Origin: Bacteroidota bacterium
Lineage (GTDB): Bacteria; Bacteroidota; Bacteroidia; Chitinophagales; Chitinophagaceae
Length of the DNA: 61,399 nucleotides
Assembly (NCBI GenBank): GCA_013285595.1
Contig: JABDHF010000011.1
Location: forward strand, 1-61,399
Direction: 5' to 3'
Positions 27,021-38,673 of the stretch are shown here, piece by piece (position 1 is the first letter of the stretch; every line of letters starts with the position of its first letter). Under the pieces are notes generated by a model. The model saw only the letters and a list, made by a program, of their open reading frames with translations. It had not been told where the DNA came from and did no database searches. The position numbers and the translations under genes were made by a program.

Positions 27021-27052
27021 TTTTGAATTTCCATACTCAGGGCTTACCTTTG
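27021..27052 (+). promoter_or_regulatory. Promoter of atpD-atpC
   Basis: TTTTG at 27021-27025, a spacer of 19 bases, and TACCTTTG at 27045-27052 match the Bacteroidota -33/-7 consensus with no mismatch. The atpD ATG is 42 bases beyond the -7 box. Confidence 0.75.
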
Positions 27053-27085
27053 CGCAAAATTTCACAGTCTTATTTATTTATATAA

Positions 27086-28599
<1,514 letters not shown>

Positions 28600-28600
<1 letters not shown>

Positions 28601-28701
28601 TTAGCTGATGTGATAATTAGCTAATTGTAGCGCACAGAGCTTAATCATTGACTGAGGTTATTTATTAATCAGCTAATAAGCTAATCATCAAATTAGCTAA
28701 T
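28600..28701. repeat. Imperfect inverted repeat between atpD and atpC
   Basis: Arms of 27 bases at 28600-28626 and 28675-28701 are complementary at about 23 positions and built from ATTAGCT / AGCTAAT words. The repeat nearly fills the 111-base atpD-atpC gap and ends 10 bases before the atpC start. Confidence 0.6.
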
Positions 28702-28711
28702 CAAAACAGAG

Positions 28712-28966
28712 ATGCAACTAGAAATATTAACACCTGAGCGGAAAGTATATAGCGGCGACGTTTATGGTATACTGCTGCCAGGCACAGAAGGTACTTTTGA
28801 GATACTGGACAGGCACGCTCCTATAATAGCTGCGCTGGGTAAGGGAAAAATGAAAGTGCTGAAAGACAAGAATAGTTCTGAATCTTACGACATTTCGGGC
28901 GGCTTTGTGGAAATGATAGGCAATAAAGCAAGTGTGCTGATAGAAGATGCCAAAGTGATCGACTAA
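28712..28966 (+). CDS. atpC: F1-ATP synthase epsilon subunit (short form)
   Basis: An 84-residue protein equal to the N-terminal beta-sandwich of the epsilon subunit (MQLEILTPERKVYSGDV, LPGTEGTFEILDRHAPIIAAL, ISGGFVEMIGNKASVLIE). The C-terminal helical hairpin that inhibits ATP hydrolysis in E. coli is absent; short forms like this are common in Bacteroidota. It is second in the atpD operon and followed by a strong terminator. Confidence 0.92.
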   Translation: MQLEILTPERKVYSGDVYGILLPGTEGTFEILDRHAPIIAALGKGKMKVLKDKNSSESYDISGGFVEMIGNKASVLIEDAKVID

Positions 28967-28988
28967 GCGCTACGACAAATGATTTTAG

Positions 28989-29019
28989 AAAAATGCTCCT
29001 TATGGGAGCATTTTTTGTG
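28989..29019 (+). terminator. Intrinsic terminator of atpDC
   Basis: An 11-bp stem (AAAAATGCTCC / GGAGCATTTTT) with a 5-base loop is followed by further T residues, just after the atpC stop. Confidence 0.85.
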
Positions 29020-29028
29020 TTGGGCTGT

Positions 29029-30831
29029 TTAGTTCCGCTCATACAATTTTGTTCTGCTGGTAGCGGACGTATATACTATATGATACCCGGCATTTATTTC
29101 GGCATATAGCTCGCTGAAATGCTCATTGGCCAGGTAGGACGAATCGAAGCACCACATGAGTACATAATCAATAGTCACACCTGCCTGTTGGTACATATTG
29201 ATTGAGGCATATGGGGGTTGGGCTTCTATGCCCTCATCTTTGCTAAGATGAAAATATGGATTCACATTATCTTTCCACCGGAGTGGGAAGTAGCCCATAT
29301 TGGCTTCATAATTATCCAGGATGATCAGTGGCTTATCAAGCCCCATGTATTGTGATGCATGGTAGAACAGGAAATTGCGATCGGCTATCATGCGCCCCTC
29401 CTGATCCTTACCACATGGTGCAAAGTCGAGTGGTAATACTATAGAATTAGGCCTGATATTGCTTTTTGCAGAAGTATAATCGGCTATGGCTTCCGATGCT
29501 TTTAGTAAACAGGAGAGGCGCACACCAGTAAAGGCTATAAAGCAAACGAATAATAATGCGAAAGCGCCATTCTTTATTTTATCGAAAGGTAGTTTACCGG
29601 CAACACAGCAAAATATGATTGCCAGCACAATAACCTGCAAGGACACATTAATGGCGATCATTTGGTTTACCGACCAGGTGCTGGCAAGCGTTCCGGGCTG
29701 AGCTATAATAAGGCCAATTACCTGCGCAACGCCGAATACTGCAAACACAATCAATAAAATAAACGCATCTCTCCACTTCATCTCCCCCTTCGGAAACCTA
29801 TACGCTACACAACAGGTAATGAGTATGTACACGAATATCTGCGTGCGCATACTGATCAGTATCAGCCGGCCGAGAAAGGATTCGGGGAAGCACAAATAAA
29901 CGAATAGCACAAATGCCAGACTTATCAACAGGCCATCGTACTTATGTAGATAAAACTTTTTTACCCTGAAAAAAGAACAGCACAGCAATGTTAACATCAC
30001 CATGCCCACCACCTGCGCAATGATATCTTCGGGATGGGTAACATTTACAAGATACTTACCTTGCACAAGCTCTACGAGCCGGTATAGGTGGAGCTTCAAG
30101 TGCATCTGCATGCCGCCTTCCTTTTTTGTGAACCAACCCATTAATAACAAGAACGGCGAAAGCAGCAGGCCCAACCAAAGACTAAACCTTACAAAATAAC
30201 CAATTGGCTTTTGTGCCCTGCTTTCCACGGAAGCCGCCCAGGCGTATGATACCACGAGCGCCTGGCAGGTGAATGCCGCAAATCCAAATGCCAGCAGATG
30301 CGTGAAAAAGCACAAGCCACAAAACAAGAAGAACAAGAGTGCTTTATCTATACTTTTTTTGTCTAAAAAGCGAAGCCAGCTCCACACCACCCAAAAGTAA
30401 AAGCCGATACTGAACGAAAAATTATAGAATCCTTTAGCCAGTGTTTGCGGGAAAACAAAAAACAATATCATAAGTACCAGGTAAGATGTGCCGCCGCTTA
30501 TCTTTTTCAGCAGCTGCCAGAAGCCGCATATATATATGGCTGCATACAGGGTAAGGAATATCTTCTCGGCCACTACCCCATTTACCAGGAACATTAGCGC
30601 AGCAATAGCTAATGTAGATAACCAATTGGGGTTGGGCTGGTAAACGAGATCATAGAACCTGGTATAAAAAGCCACATTTTTACCAGACCACAGATCATGC
30701 ACTACCTGTGCGTTGTACACGTGGCTGGGTCCATCGCCGGTAAGAAAATAAGATGGCAGCCATATATTCAGCAGGCATAAACAAAAACCTGCAAATAATA
30801 AAATGCCTGGCACCTGCCGGTTTGTGGCCAT
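29029..30831 (-). CDS. Polytopic membrane protein, GT-C-like
   Basis: A 600-residue protein with about twelve hydrophobic segments. The first external loop carries LTGDGPSHVYNAQVVHDLW with an acidic residue, and PNWLS follows, a layout seen in GT-C glycosyltransferases and related uncharacterised membrane proteins. The C-terminal 150 residues are soluble and include DYVLMWCFDSSYL. Function is unassigned; transfer of a lipid-linked sugar is a possibility. It lies just downstream of sprA on the same strand (74-base gap) and convergent with atpC. Confidence 0.65.
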   Translation of the reverse strand: MATNRQVPGILLFAGFCLCLLNIWLPSYFLTGDGPSHVYNAQVVHDLWSGKNVAFYTRFYDLVYQPNPNWLSTLAIAALMFLVNGVVAEKIFLTLYAAIYICGFWQLLKKISGGTSYLVLMILFFVFPQTLAKGFYNFSFSIGFYFWVVWSWLRFLDKKSIDKALLFFLFCGLCFFTHLLAFGFAAFTCQALVVSYAWAASVESRAQKPIGYFVRFSLWLGLLLSPFLLLMGWFTKKEGGMQMHLKLHLYRLVELVQGKYLVNVTHPEDIIAQVVGMVMLTLLCCSFFRVKKFYLHKYDGLLISLAFVLFVYLCFPESFLGRLILISMRTQIFVYILITCCVAYRFPKGEMKWRDAFILLIVFAVFGVAQVIGLIIAQPGTLASTWSVNQMIAINVSLQVIVLAIIFCCVAGKLPFDKIKNGAFALLFVCFIAFTGVRLSCLLKASEAIADYTSAKSNIRPNSIVLPLDFAPCGKDQEGRMIADRNFLFYHASQYMGLDKPLIILDNYEANMGYFPLRWKDNVNPYFHLSKDEGIEAQPPYASINMYQQAGVTIDYVLMWCFDSSYLANEHFSELYAEINAGYHIVYTSATSRTKLYERN

Positions 30832-30905
30832 CTGTAATTACTAAGGTTTAATAAATGTACTGCATACCAAGATAGCATAATAGTGCTTACAGGGCATACC
30901 ATGGG

Positions 30906-33900
30906 CTATTGGGCAAAAATGAACCTTAGCGTTACCCCTGCACGGGTAGTGGTGGTGGGGTAAGAGTTAGACACGTAAGGTATGGTTTGCTGCCGGTCGT
31001 AGAAGAAGTGCAGGGTCAGTTTTTGCGTTACGGAATAATCAACGGTAGGCGATATTCGTATTACTTTCTGCCCCCGCGATACTACGCTTATGTTGTTTGC
31101 AAAGAACGAGTTCGACGTTTTATCATCCCGTAAGCCGAGATCGAGCTTGAATATCAGCTCATTTTTCAGCTTCTGTACACCAAGTATTCTGAATGGCAAC
31201 TTGATCCCTTTCTTGCGATAGCCCATACCTATCACATACTCCGTGCTTTGGGTTTCAGCGATCTGGTAATCAATAAGACTCAACGCATCCATTTTCGATT
31301 CTCTCAGCTGAAACGTAGCTGAGATATGATTTTTGAATGTAGCGTCGAATCCGATCAAAGGATTAAATGCCTGTGAGATAGTAACGTTAGGCACCTGGAA
31401 GAACGGCACATAGTTATGCGAATTAGAGTCGATGAACGATGGAAAGCCCAGGCCATATAAGTCGTTGAATAATAAGTTAGAACTGAAGCCATTCATAGAC
31501 ATGGTACCGGTATATGCGTGGTTGATCACAAGGTTACTGAGGAAAGAGGAGAAGAATGGCAGCTTGCCAAGCCCGTTGTAAGTGAGCTTCCAGTTAGGCA
31601 TCGGTGTATAATATTTAAACGGATTATCCTGGATCTTGGTGGTATTGCTATAGTCTATCAATGGCTCACTTGTGGCGCTTTTGCCAGAATATGCAGCTAT
31701 GAACGATGGTATGAGCACATCTTGCGAAAACGGCCCATAGCCTTTGGTATACGCGGGATTTTGCGGATCGGGTATGCCTGCGGTATATGGATTGCTATCC
31801 CCAAGCCGTTTAGAAATTATCGGACCGTTAGATAGGAACGCATTATAGGTGCTGGAACCAACGCCGGTATTCTTAGCTAAACTAAATACGCTTAATATAT
31901 TTTTAGCTCCTATATAGGAGATATTAAACGACCCGTTCTGGTAAGGATTAAACTGGTGGAATTGTGGCGAGTTGGGGCTGCCGTTAGGGTTACCCGTGGT
32001 ATCTGCATACAATACGCTGAAAGACTTACTGAATGTTTGCTGCAGCGAAAGGTCCAGCCTGAAATCCTTAAAAGGTTGTACAGCAGCCGTGGCACTGAGG
32101 TTACGCGAATAAGTCTGCTGGAACTGGGCATTGAACAAGGAGTCTCTAGTGAGCCTGCCTGCGGCAGCCTCACTGGCCAGCCACGCCGCCGAGGGCTGAT
32201 AGCCATATACAAAGTTATATCCCGGTGCACTGGAGTACGTATTCACTCCCATAAACCGTGTACTATCCATCCATCCCGGCAAAATTGTGCCCGATGTCTG
32301 GGTATAATTCAGCGTTATCCTGTTTACCATGGTAAGGATGTGCCCACCAATGCGCTCTACTGTATTCAGCTGAGCGGGCTGGCTACGCCGTAGCTTGCGG
32401 GCAGCCTTTTTAGCTGCTTTCTTTTTTGCTCTTTCCTGCGCCTCTTTTTCCCTGTCCTGCTCTTTCATCACCTGCACTAATGAGTCTATCTGATTATCAG
32501 ACAGTTTTGACAGGTTCACGCCTGGAAACCTGGAGTGCAGCGTGCTGTCGCTGCCACTACCGGGCGCAACGGCGTTGTTGCCGCCACCTTTCCCATTACC
32601 GCCGCCGGCGCCACTTGTTGCTGGTGGGGGGGCATTAGGGTTGCTTGCTGCATTCTTTCCTGTTTTTGTGCTATCGGCAGGGGCGTTTTTGCTACCCCCG
32701 GCATTGCTGCCTCCCGCATTACCGCCCCCGGAGGAACTGCTGCCCGGAGCTGTGGACTTTGGCGCAACGCTAACATCGTTACCACCTTCTTTCCTCAGAT
32801 CTTTTAAATTTTTACTACCTGCGCCTTCTTTGTTAGGTGCAGTGGTGGGGCTTGCACCGTTCTTATCACCTTTCTTTTTAGGCGGTGTATTCAACGCTTT
32901 CAGCCATCTCCATTTGTTATATAGCGTCTGCATGTTCAGCTCACCGGCCACCGTCTCTGTTTGAGTGTTGCCTATTGTATTGCCCAGGTCATAGGCAATT
33001 GGCGCTGCTGCCGTCCACGAGTAGTTAGCTGAATACCCCAGGCGAACAGTGATCCAGTCGGTAAGTGGCAATTTGGCAAGCGGAACATTATAAGCGGCAT
33101 TAAAGGTCTGCATATAAGAGGTGTTGCGGCCAAACCTAAATACATTTCTCCACAGTGAATCCTTCTTTGCTTTTGAATCCATAAGACCGGAAGGCTCGTC
33201 TATACTGGAGATATTAGTTGCAGAATAATCAAGAGATAATGATTTCGTCAGCTCCCAGCGTAATGTATATACACGGTTCCAGGTAAAGTTTTTATAGAAG
33301 GTAGGTGGTATCTGGTAGCCACCGCCACCATCGCCTATATCGCGCACTTGCGTCTGCTCTTCGATTCGCGTCATGTCGTTGCGGAAAGAAAAAGAAGATG
33401 GCAATGGCGTAAAGTTAAAATCCCTGACTAACGAGAACCATTTGGACTTGGATTTGATCAACCTCCTGAATGGCTCTATTGGCTTCACCTTTATGCTATA
33501 AGTATATCCTAAGCCATATCTCTGGGTTTTCAGGTCGTCCATAGACACCGTAGGGTTGTGCTTATACTGGTCGTTGTAAGAATAGGAGAAATCAAAGTTC
33601 TTGATGCTCCAGGGCATACGTATTTTTTTAGATGGCGTAGCCGTGTTGCCCATTATACGGGCGTTTGTGAGGTTGATACTTGTAATAGAGGTAAAGTCCC
33701 TGGCTATATTCTTGATAGAGTCGCGGGCTTTGGCGTTTCTTGCTGCTGCCAGTTCATCCGACAACAACACATCCTGGTCATATGGGTCATATTTCGGAGT
33801 GCTGACGTTTTGTGTGTAGCCTACAAACAGTGGAAGTGTTACTCCCCAGTTGCGCGGCAGCAGTTTACCAAGGCTCAGGTTTGTGGCAGCATTATACTGG

Positions 33901-36900
33901 TAGTAATTATCTTGCGAGCGCTGGCCTATGTTCTGGTCTATACTACCATAACCCTGGGTGTGCATACTGCCCGACAAATTAAGGTTGCCCAGGTCGGCAA
34001 GCTGCAATGATATTTTGCCCGCAGCCGCATACCCCGCGTGGTCGTTGATACCCGCCATTCTGAGCTCATCAAACCATATTTCGCTGCACTTAGGCAAGCC
34101 GTCGTCGCCGGGTGTCTTGTTTGTCTTTTTAGGGTTAAGCACGCCCAGCATTATATTCTTGGCGCCACCAATATTAGGGTTCCCGATCACTACTATAGTG
34201 TTTCCTTTGGAGTCTGTAGCATAGAAAGGCTCATAGTTTGGAAACCCTTGTGCATCGCGGTTCTTTTTAGCGGTCACGAGGTCCTGCAACACTATATCCA
34301 TTTCATTAGATGCCGGCCATACATCGGTATTAAACGACTGGCCCGGCTGCGTCACAGCCAGTGGCATCCGGTACTCGTAATAGTTATTGGTAAAGTCACT
34401 GCCTATTCTCACAAATGCATTTACATCGGCATTTCTTATTGGCGGAGAACCAACCTGTGATTCCGCATGGATAAACATACGCAGGTAGGTAAACTGCCGC
34501 ATATCCACATCAACTTCTTTAAATACGGCACGCGCATCGCCGTCCTGCAATGCGCAGGTTTTTAAAGACATTGCCTGCTCATTGAGTAGTATATTCTGCC
34601 CCTGCGAAACTGTAGTAAGCTGGCGGTTTACACCAGGGGGGATCACATAAGGTATTGGGTATCTTGAAGAGTTGGCTTCTATACTTACAGAACTTACCGT
34701 AAAATCAGTAAGGCCGGCGTTTTGCTGCGGCAGGTTTTCGCCCGGCGTAGTTAGTGAGTAGTTGTAGTTGAGCCATTGGTTACGGCCCAGTTCCAGGGTA
34801 GCAAAACGCAGCACGGAACTATCTTGCCAGCCGCTCATGAACATACGCAAGAAACGAATAGACCTGAAGTCTGAAATGCCTCCTATTTTGTGGTCGTAGT
34901 TTCGTATTGGTATTTTGAACTGATACCATTTTTCACTGTCATGGTTGCCATTTGGTAACGTAATATAGCTGGTTTGCGTACTGATGATGTAGTTAGACCC
35001 TACACCCATATTTGGCCCCATGTCTACGCGATATTGGTAATAGCTTTCAGACTGGTTGAGCGTATTATCCTGGTCTATATCTTCTGACTCCGGCAGTGTT
35101 GTTTCCGAAGTAGCGAAAGAGGCATTAGCGCTGGTAATAGGCGAGTTACCATCTGGGTTGGTATATTTCCGGTAGCGGTCGAGCACGAACATACCGATAC
35201 CACCATTAGCCGTATCGTAGTCACTGCCACGATAATAATGATAGTCATCGCTTGCCGGGTCTTTTTGCACTGCCAGGAATGCCGGGTTATTGGGGCCTAA
35301 CGTCCGCGCCAGCTGGGTTAGGAAAGTGCTAAACTTTCTTGTTTCGCTAAGGCGTGATGGATTTAGCGGATCGTCTACATCAGGTAACCCATCATACCCT
35401 ACATCCTGCAGAAGGCGGGCAGCATTATCGTTATCGAAAGCGCGGGTTATCTGCTGCTCAAACCGGGGCACATAACCCCATGCTGTGGTATCCAGCTTTG
35501 AAGGATCGAAAGGAGCTGGCACCCCGTTCTCAAAAAACAACCTTGAATCTTTCAGGATATCTTCAGATACATCTCCGAGGTTAAAATACAACGATCCGCC
35601 TTTTGATGTCGGATTATTGATAAATGGATCCATTACCCAAAACTGGATGTACTCCACGTTCGACGCCTCGAAGTCAGTATTGCTGACAGGTCTTGTAATA
35701 CCACCCCATCTGCCGGCAGGGTTCTTAAGAGAACCATCCTGGTTAACATTCGCGGCATCAAAGTTATAGGGTCCTCTTTCGCTGGGATAATAGCCAAGGT
35801 CAAAAGTGCTCAATGCACTTTGCAGGGCAGCTGTTTGCAGGTTAGGAAATACGTCCTGCTGCTGCACCATTCTTATATAGTGAAGGTGACCCGTGTCCTT
35901 GGTTACATATGCGGGTGCACTGCTGCCTGGGTCAACGAGCGCAGGCTCTAACGTGTACCACGACAACCGCGCCCTGTTGTAACCATAGCTGAGGTCATCG
36001 TTTCTTGCCGCTTCGGGAAACAATGTTTGGCCGGCCCTGTTCACGGCGCCAAAAGGAGTAGAAGACAAAGTCCATGCAATAGAGGGGAACTTGAGATCAT
36101 AGCTGGTAGAGGCGCCCTCAAAGTTATCGATATACACAGAACCCTCTGGGTCGAGGGCGTCTATCTGCTTGGGATGGCCCGGCAGTATTGCCGCGACTTC
36201 AAGATTACTATTAAGGAACGATGGCGCTGTTGTGGCATATATCGGCAACTTATCCAGTGCGCGGGTTACGCCTGGCACCTCCGTCTGGTAATTTGCATCG
36301 AGCCCTATCACAGTGTTCTTTATCGGGTCATCGCCATAAGATACCTGCTGTGTAAATGGTCTTTCATTCAGGCGCATAATGGTACCGCCAAGCGTAAGGT
36401 TCTTGTTTACGTAATAATCCAGCCGTGCAGCCATAAAGTTCCGCTGCTGGAAACCGAAGGTGGCGTTATCCTCGTACTGGATATTGATGGGTACGCCAGA
36501 ATTAAGAATACCCTGGTTAAGTATTTTTATCCTGCCCAGCCCATAATCTATAGTGTAATCCTGGTTTTCCAGCAGCCTTGTTCCGCCTGCTGTTACCGTT
36601 ACTGAGCCGGGGGGAATATTAAATCCACCAAGAAATATATCGGACGAAGACGACGATTTGTACGATCCGCGCATTATATAGCGGTCAGTTTGCTGCGATT
36701 GTTGCGCTACTGTTTTAGTAGAGTCGTAGAGTACCTGGTAAATGTACTTCCGGTATAATACGGGGTCAGGAGCGGTCTGCCCCTGTGGTATGATCGATTT
36801 TGCCAGGTAATCGCCAAATGGCTCAAGCACAGGGAATATTACTTTGCCCTGCTGGGTATTGATGGTGATGCCATCTACAAAGTCAAAGACCCCATCAGGG

Positions 36901-38654
36901 GCTGCCTGGTTTTGGGCATTGAGTTTATCCAGGTTCAGTAAAGTCAGCAAAGGAATACCCTGGTTAGGACCCTCGGGGATATACCTGAGCTCGCCACCAC
37001 CTGGATCCTGGTACAGGATGTTTAAGATAAAGTTATCCTTCGATACACCCAATCCGCCTAAAGGGTATACATTCTTCATCATCAGTTTCCATACCGGTAA
37101 CCCAGGACGAGCAGATGTTCCTTTCAACAACTTCAGGTAGATCACCTTAGAGTTGGTAGTATCGGGAGGCAGGTCTTCTGCAAACTCACCCACCTGGTAT
37201 ACCTGGCCGCGATAGGTATACCGGAAGGCAATACCAAGCACGTCGTCTGAATTGATCTGCGTATTCAGCATAATGTAACCCAGCTTAGGGTTAAACGTAT
37301 ACTCCGTAGCTGCGAGCTGCCTTGCAGTGGTATACTCATAATCCTGCCCCTGTGTAAGCCCCAGCGATAATGCATTATTTACAGATGTGCTTTGAAGGCG
37401 CCCATTGGGGTTTTGAAGCAGTTCGGTATACAAGTGGTTAGCGCGGTTATCAGGCAGCCCAGCCCTGACACCGCTGTTGGGGTCTGATAATTTTTTATAG
37501 TATGGGTTTGATTCTCCAAGATCCATAAAGCACATGATATTACGCACGCCGGTTACCACGCCCGTGCGGTTTGTCACCCAGACTTCTACCTTACTGATGT
37601 TGACAAGGGAATTGATGACCGGGAAATCAGAAAGCGCCTTATCGTAGTTGTCGTGGAAATACTGCGAGAACAAGAAGTCCTTATTCTCTTCGTAGTTATC
37701 GGCTTTTATATTTATCTGCTGCGACTGGGCGCCTCCCTGTATGGTAAGGCTTTTACGCTGCGATTTTTGCTGCGCAAGCACTGCTGTCACCCATAGTTTA
37801 CCAAACTGCAGCTGGGTCTTTATGCCAAATAGCGATTGCACACCGCTTATCAGGTTGCTCTTTAGCGGAAAGCTGATATTCCCCGCCTCTATTTTTTTGA
37901 GCATCTCGTCTTCCTTACCGCTGTAGTCGAGTTTCTGCACATTCTGGTAGTCGAAGGTAGCCTTGGTATTATTGCTGATGTTCAGTTTCAGTTTATCACC
38001 CACCTGCGCCAGCAGGTTAATGTTCATCTGCATGTCAAAATCAAATACGCCATACTTCTGCGCCCGCTGTGTAAGTGTCGGGTTCTTGATATTCTGCCAG
38101 TTACCACCAAAGGTAACATCCACATTTCCCTGGGGTTTTACAGATATGGTATTACTACCAAATATACGGTCGAACAGGCCCTCTTTGTACATCTGCGGCA
38201 ATTCCGGGTTCTTGTTAAAGAGCATTAGCCCGTCCATGCGTCGCTGCCAATAGGCGTCCTCATCCTGCTTGCTCCTGTATTTTTCATATTCATCGAGCGT
38301 CAGGTAAGTCGGGTTCCGCAGAAAATCGCTACCCAGCTTATCGCTATATTCATACCGGTTAGAATCGGCATTATAATCAAAAGCCTTTTTTTCGCCGTTA
38401 GGATCATTAAGATCCATACTTCGCGGTTGCTGCGCATCTATAACGGGGTCTCCTGTTTTGTCATAGATCGGGAACCTTAATTTATGCGCTGTGTCTTGTG
38501 CTTTTGCCAGGCTGTCGGCGTTACCAGTAGTGTCGGGGTCTGGTTCAAAAAAGGCAAAGTGGGGCCTGTGGCTGCGGGCTGCCGCATTGGCAATAGCAGC
38601 CGCAAGCGCTATAAAAAACAAAAACTTATATCCAAAAAAACTCTTCCCCTTCAA
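30906..38654 (-). CDS. sprA: SprA/Sov, type IX secretion system outer-membrane translocon
   Basis: A 2582-residue protein with an N-terminal signal peptide (FLFFIALAAAIANAAA). Known family members of about 2400 residues form the giant 36-strand barrel through which T9SS cargo leaves the cell. Family text is visible throughout, e.g. NPTYLTLDEYEKYRSKQDEDAYW near the start, DVTFGGNWQNIKNPTLTQRAQ, GNISFPLKSNLISGVQSLFGIKTQ, EGSVYIDNFEGASTSYDLK, and a last strand VTLRFIFAQ. The gene order ruvA-sprA is conserved in Bacteroidota. Residues about 1920-2095 are an unusual Gly/Ser/Pro/Asn/Lys-rich low-complexity insert. The 1104-residue surface protein at 14.6 kb would be a substrate. Confidence 0.95.
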   Translation of the reverse strand: MKGKSFFGYKFLFFIALAAAIANAAARSHRPHFAFFEPDPDTTGNADSLAKAQDTAHKLRFPIYDKTGDPVIDAQQPRSMDLNDPNGEKKAFDYNADSNRYEYSDKLGSDFLRNPTYLTLDEYEKYRSKQDEDAYWQRRMDGLMLFNKNPELPQMYKEGLFDRIFGSNTISVKPQGNVDVTFGGNWQNIKNPTLTQRAQKYGVFDFDMQMNINLLAQVGDKLKLNISNNTKATFDYQNVQKLDYSGKEDEMLKKIEAGNISFPLKSNLISGVQSLFGIKTQLQFGKLWVTAVLAQQKSQRKSLTIQGGAQSQQINIKADNYEENKDFLFSQYFHDNYDKALSDFPVINSLVNISKVEVWVTNRTGVVTGVRNIMCFMDLGESNPYYKKLSDPNSGVRAGLPDNRANHLYTELLQNPNGRLQSTSVNNALSLGLTQGQDYEYTTARQLAATEYTFNPKLGYIMLNTQINSDDVLGIAFRYTYRGQVYQVGEFAEDLPPDTTNSKVIYLKLLKGTSARPGLPVWKLMMKNVYPLGGLGVSKDNFILNILYQDPGGGELRYIPEGPNQGIPLLTLLNLDKLNAQNQAAPDGVFDFVDGITINTQQGKVIFPVLEPFGDYLAKSIIPQGQTAPDPVLYRKYIYQVLYDSTKTVAQQSQQTDRYIMRGSYKSSSSSDIFLGGFNIPPGSVTVTAGGTRLLENQDYTIDYGLGRIKILNQGILNSGVPINIQYEDNATFGFQQRNFMAARLDYYVNKNLTLGGTIMRLNERPFTQQVSYGDDPIKNTVIGLDANYQTEVPGVTRALDKLPIYATTAPSFLNSNLEVAAILPGHPKQIDALDPEGSVYIDNFEGASTSYDLKFPSIAWTLSSTPFGAVNRAGQTLFPEAARNDDLSYGYNRARLSWYTLEPALVDPGSSAPAYVTKDTGHLHYIRMVQQQDVFPNLQTAALQSALSTFDLGYYPSERGPYNFDAANVNQDGSLKNPAGRWGGITRPVSNTDFEASNVEYIQFWVMDPFINNPTSKGGSLYFNLGDVSEDILKDSRLFFENGVPAPFDPSKLDTTAWGYVPRFEQQITRAFDNDNAARLLQDVGYDGLPDVDDPLNPSRLSETRKFSTFLTQLARTLGPNNPAFLAVQKDPASDDYHYYRGSDYDTANGGIGMFVLDRYRKYTNPDGNSPITSANASFATSETTLPESEDIDQDNTLNQSESYYQYRVDMGPNMGVGSNYIISTQTSYITLPNGNHDSEKWYQFKIPIRNYDHKIGGISDFRSIRFLRMFMSGWQDSSVLRFATLELGRNQWLNYNYSLTTPGENLPQQNAGLTDFTVSSVSIEANSSRYPIPYVIPPGVNRQLTTVSQGQNILLNEQAMSLKTCALQDGDARAVFKEVDVDMRQFTYLRMFIHAESQVGSPPIRNADVNAFVRIGSDFTNNYYEYRMPLAVTQPGQSFNTDVWPASNEMDIVLQDLVTAKKNRDAQGFPNYEPFYATDSKGNTIVVIGNPNIGGAKNIMLGVLNPKKTNKTPGDDGLPKCSEIWFDELRMAGINDHAGYAAAGKISLQLADLGNLNLSGSMHTQGYGSIDQNIGQRSQDNYYQYNAATNLSLGKLLPRNWGVTLPLFVGYTQNVSTPKYDPYDQDVLLSDELAAARNAKARDSIKNIARDFTSITSINLTNARIMGNTATPSKKIRMPWSIKNFDFSYSYNDQYKHNPTVSMDDLKTQRYGLGYTYSIKVKPIEPFRRLIKSKSKWFSLVRDFNFTPLPSSFSFRNDMTRIEEQTQVRDIGDGGGGYQIPPTFYKNFTWNRVYTLRWELTKSLSLDYSATNISSIDEPSGLMDSKAKKDSLWRNVFRFGRNTSYMQTFNAAYNVPLAKLPLTDWITVRLGYSANYSWTAAAPIAYDLGNTIGNTQTETVAGELNMQTLYNKWRWLKALNTPPKKKGDKNGASPTTAPNKEGAGSKNLKDLRKEGGNDVSVAPKSTAPGSSSSGGGNAGGSNAGGSKNAPADSTKTGKNAASNPNAPPPATSGAGGGNGKGGGNNAVAPGSGSDSTLHSRFPGVNLSKLSDNQIDSLVQVMKEQDREKEAQERAKKKAAKKAARKLRRSQPAQLNTVERIGGHILTMVNRITLNYTQTSGTILPGWMDSTRFMGVNTYSSAPGYNFVYGYQPSAAWLASEAAAGRLTRDSLFNAQFQQTYSRNLSATAAVQPFKDFRLDLSLQQTFSKSFSVLYADTTGNPNGSPNSPQFHQFNPYQNGSFNISYIGAKNILSVFSLAKNTGVGSSTYNAFLSNGPIISKRLGDSNPYTAGIPDPQNPAYTKGYGPFSQDVLIPSFIAAYSGKSATSEPLIDYSNTTKIQDNPFKYYTPMPNWKLTYNGLGKLPFFSSFLSNLVINHAYTGTMSMNGFSSNLLFNDLYGLGFPSFIDSNSHNYVPFFQVPNVTISQAFNPLIGFDATFKNHISATFQLRESKMDALSLIDYQIAETQSTEYVIGMGYRKKGIKLPFRILGVQKLKNELIFKLDLGLRDDKTSNSFFANNISVVSRGQKVIRISPTVDYSVTQKLTLHFFYDRQQTIPYVSNSYPTTTTRAGVTLRFIFAQ

Positions 38655-38673
38655 GTTTTATTTTTTAGCGATT

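Noticed and set aside
36027-36605. 192-residue plus-strand frame and other frames within sprA
   Set aside because: The sprA frame is continuous and family-matched over the same DNA; the antisense frames lack any domain.
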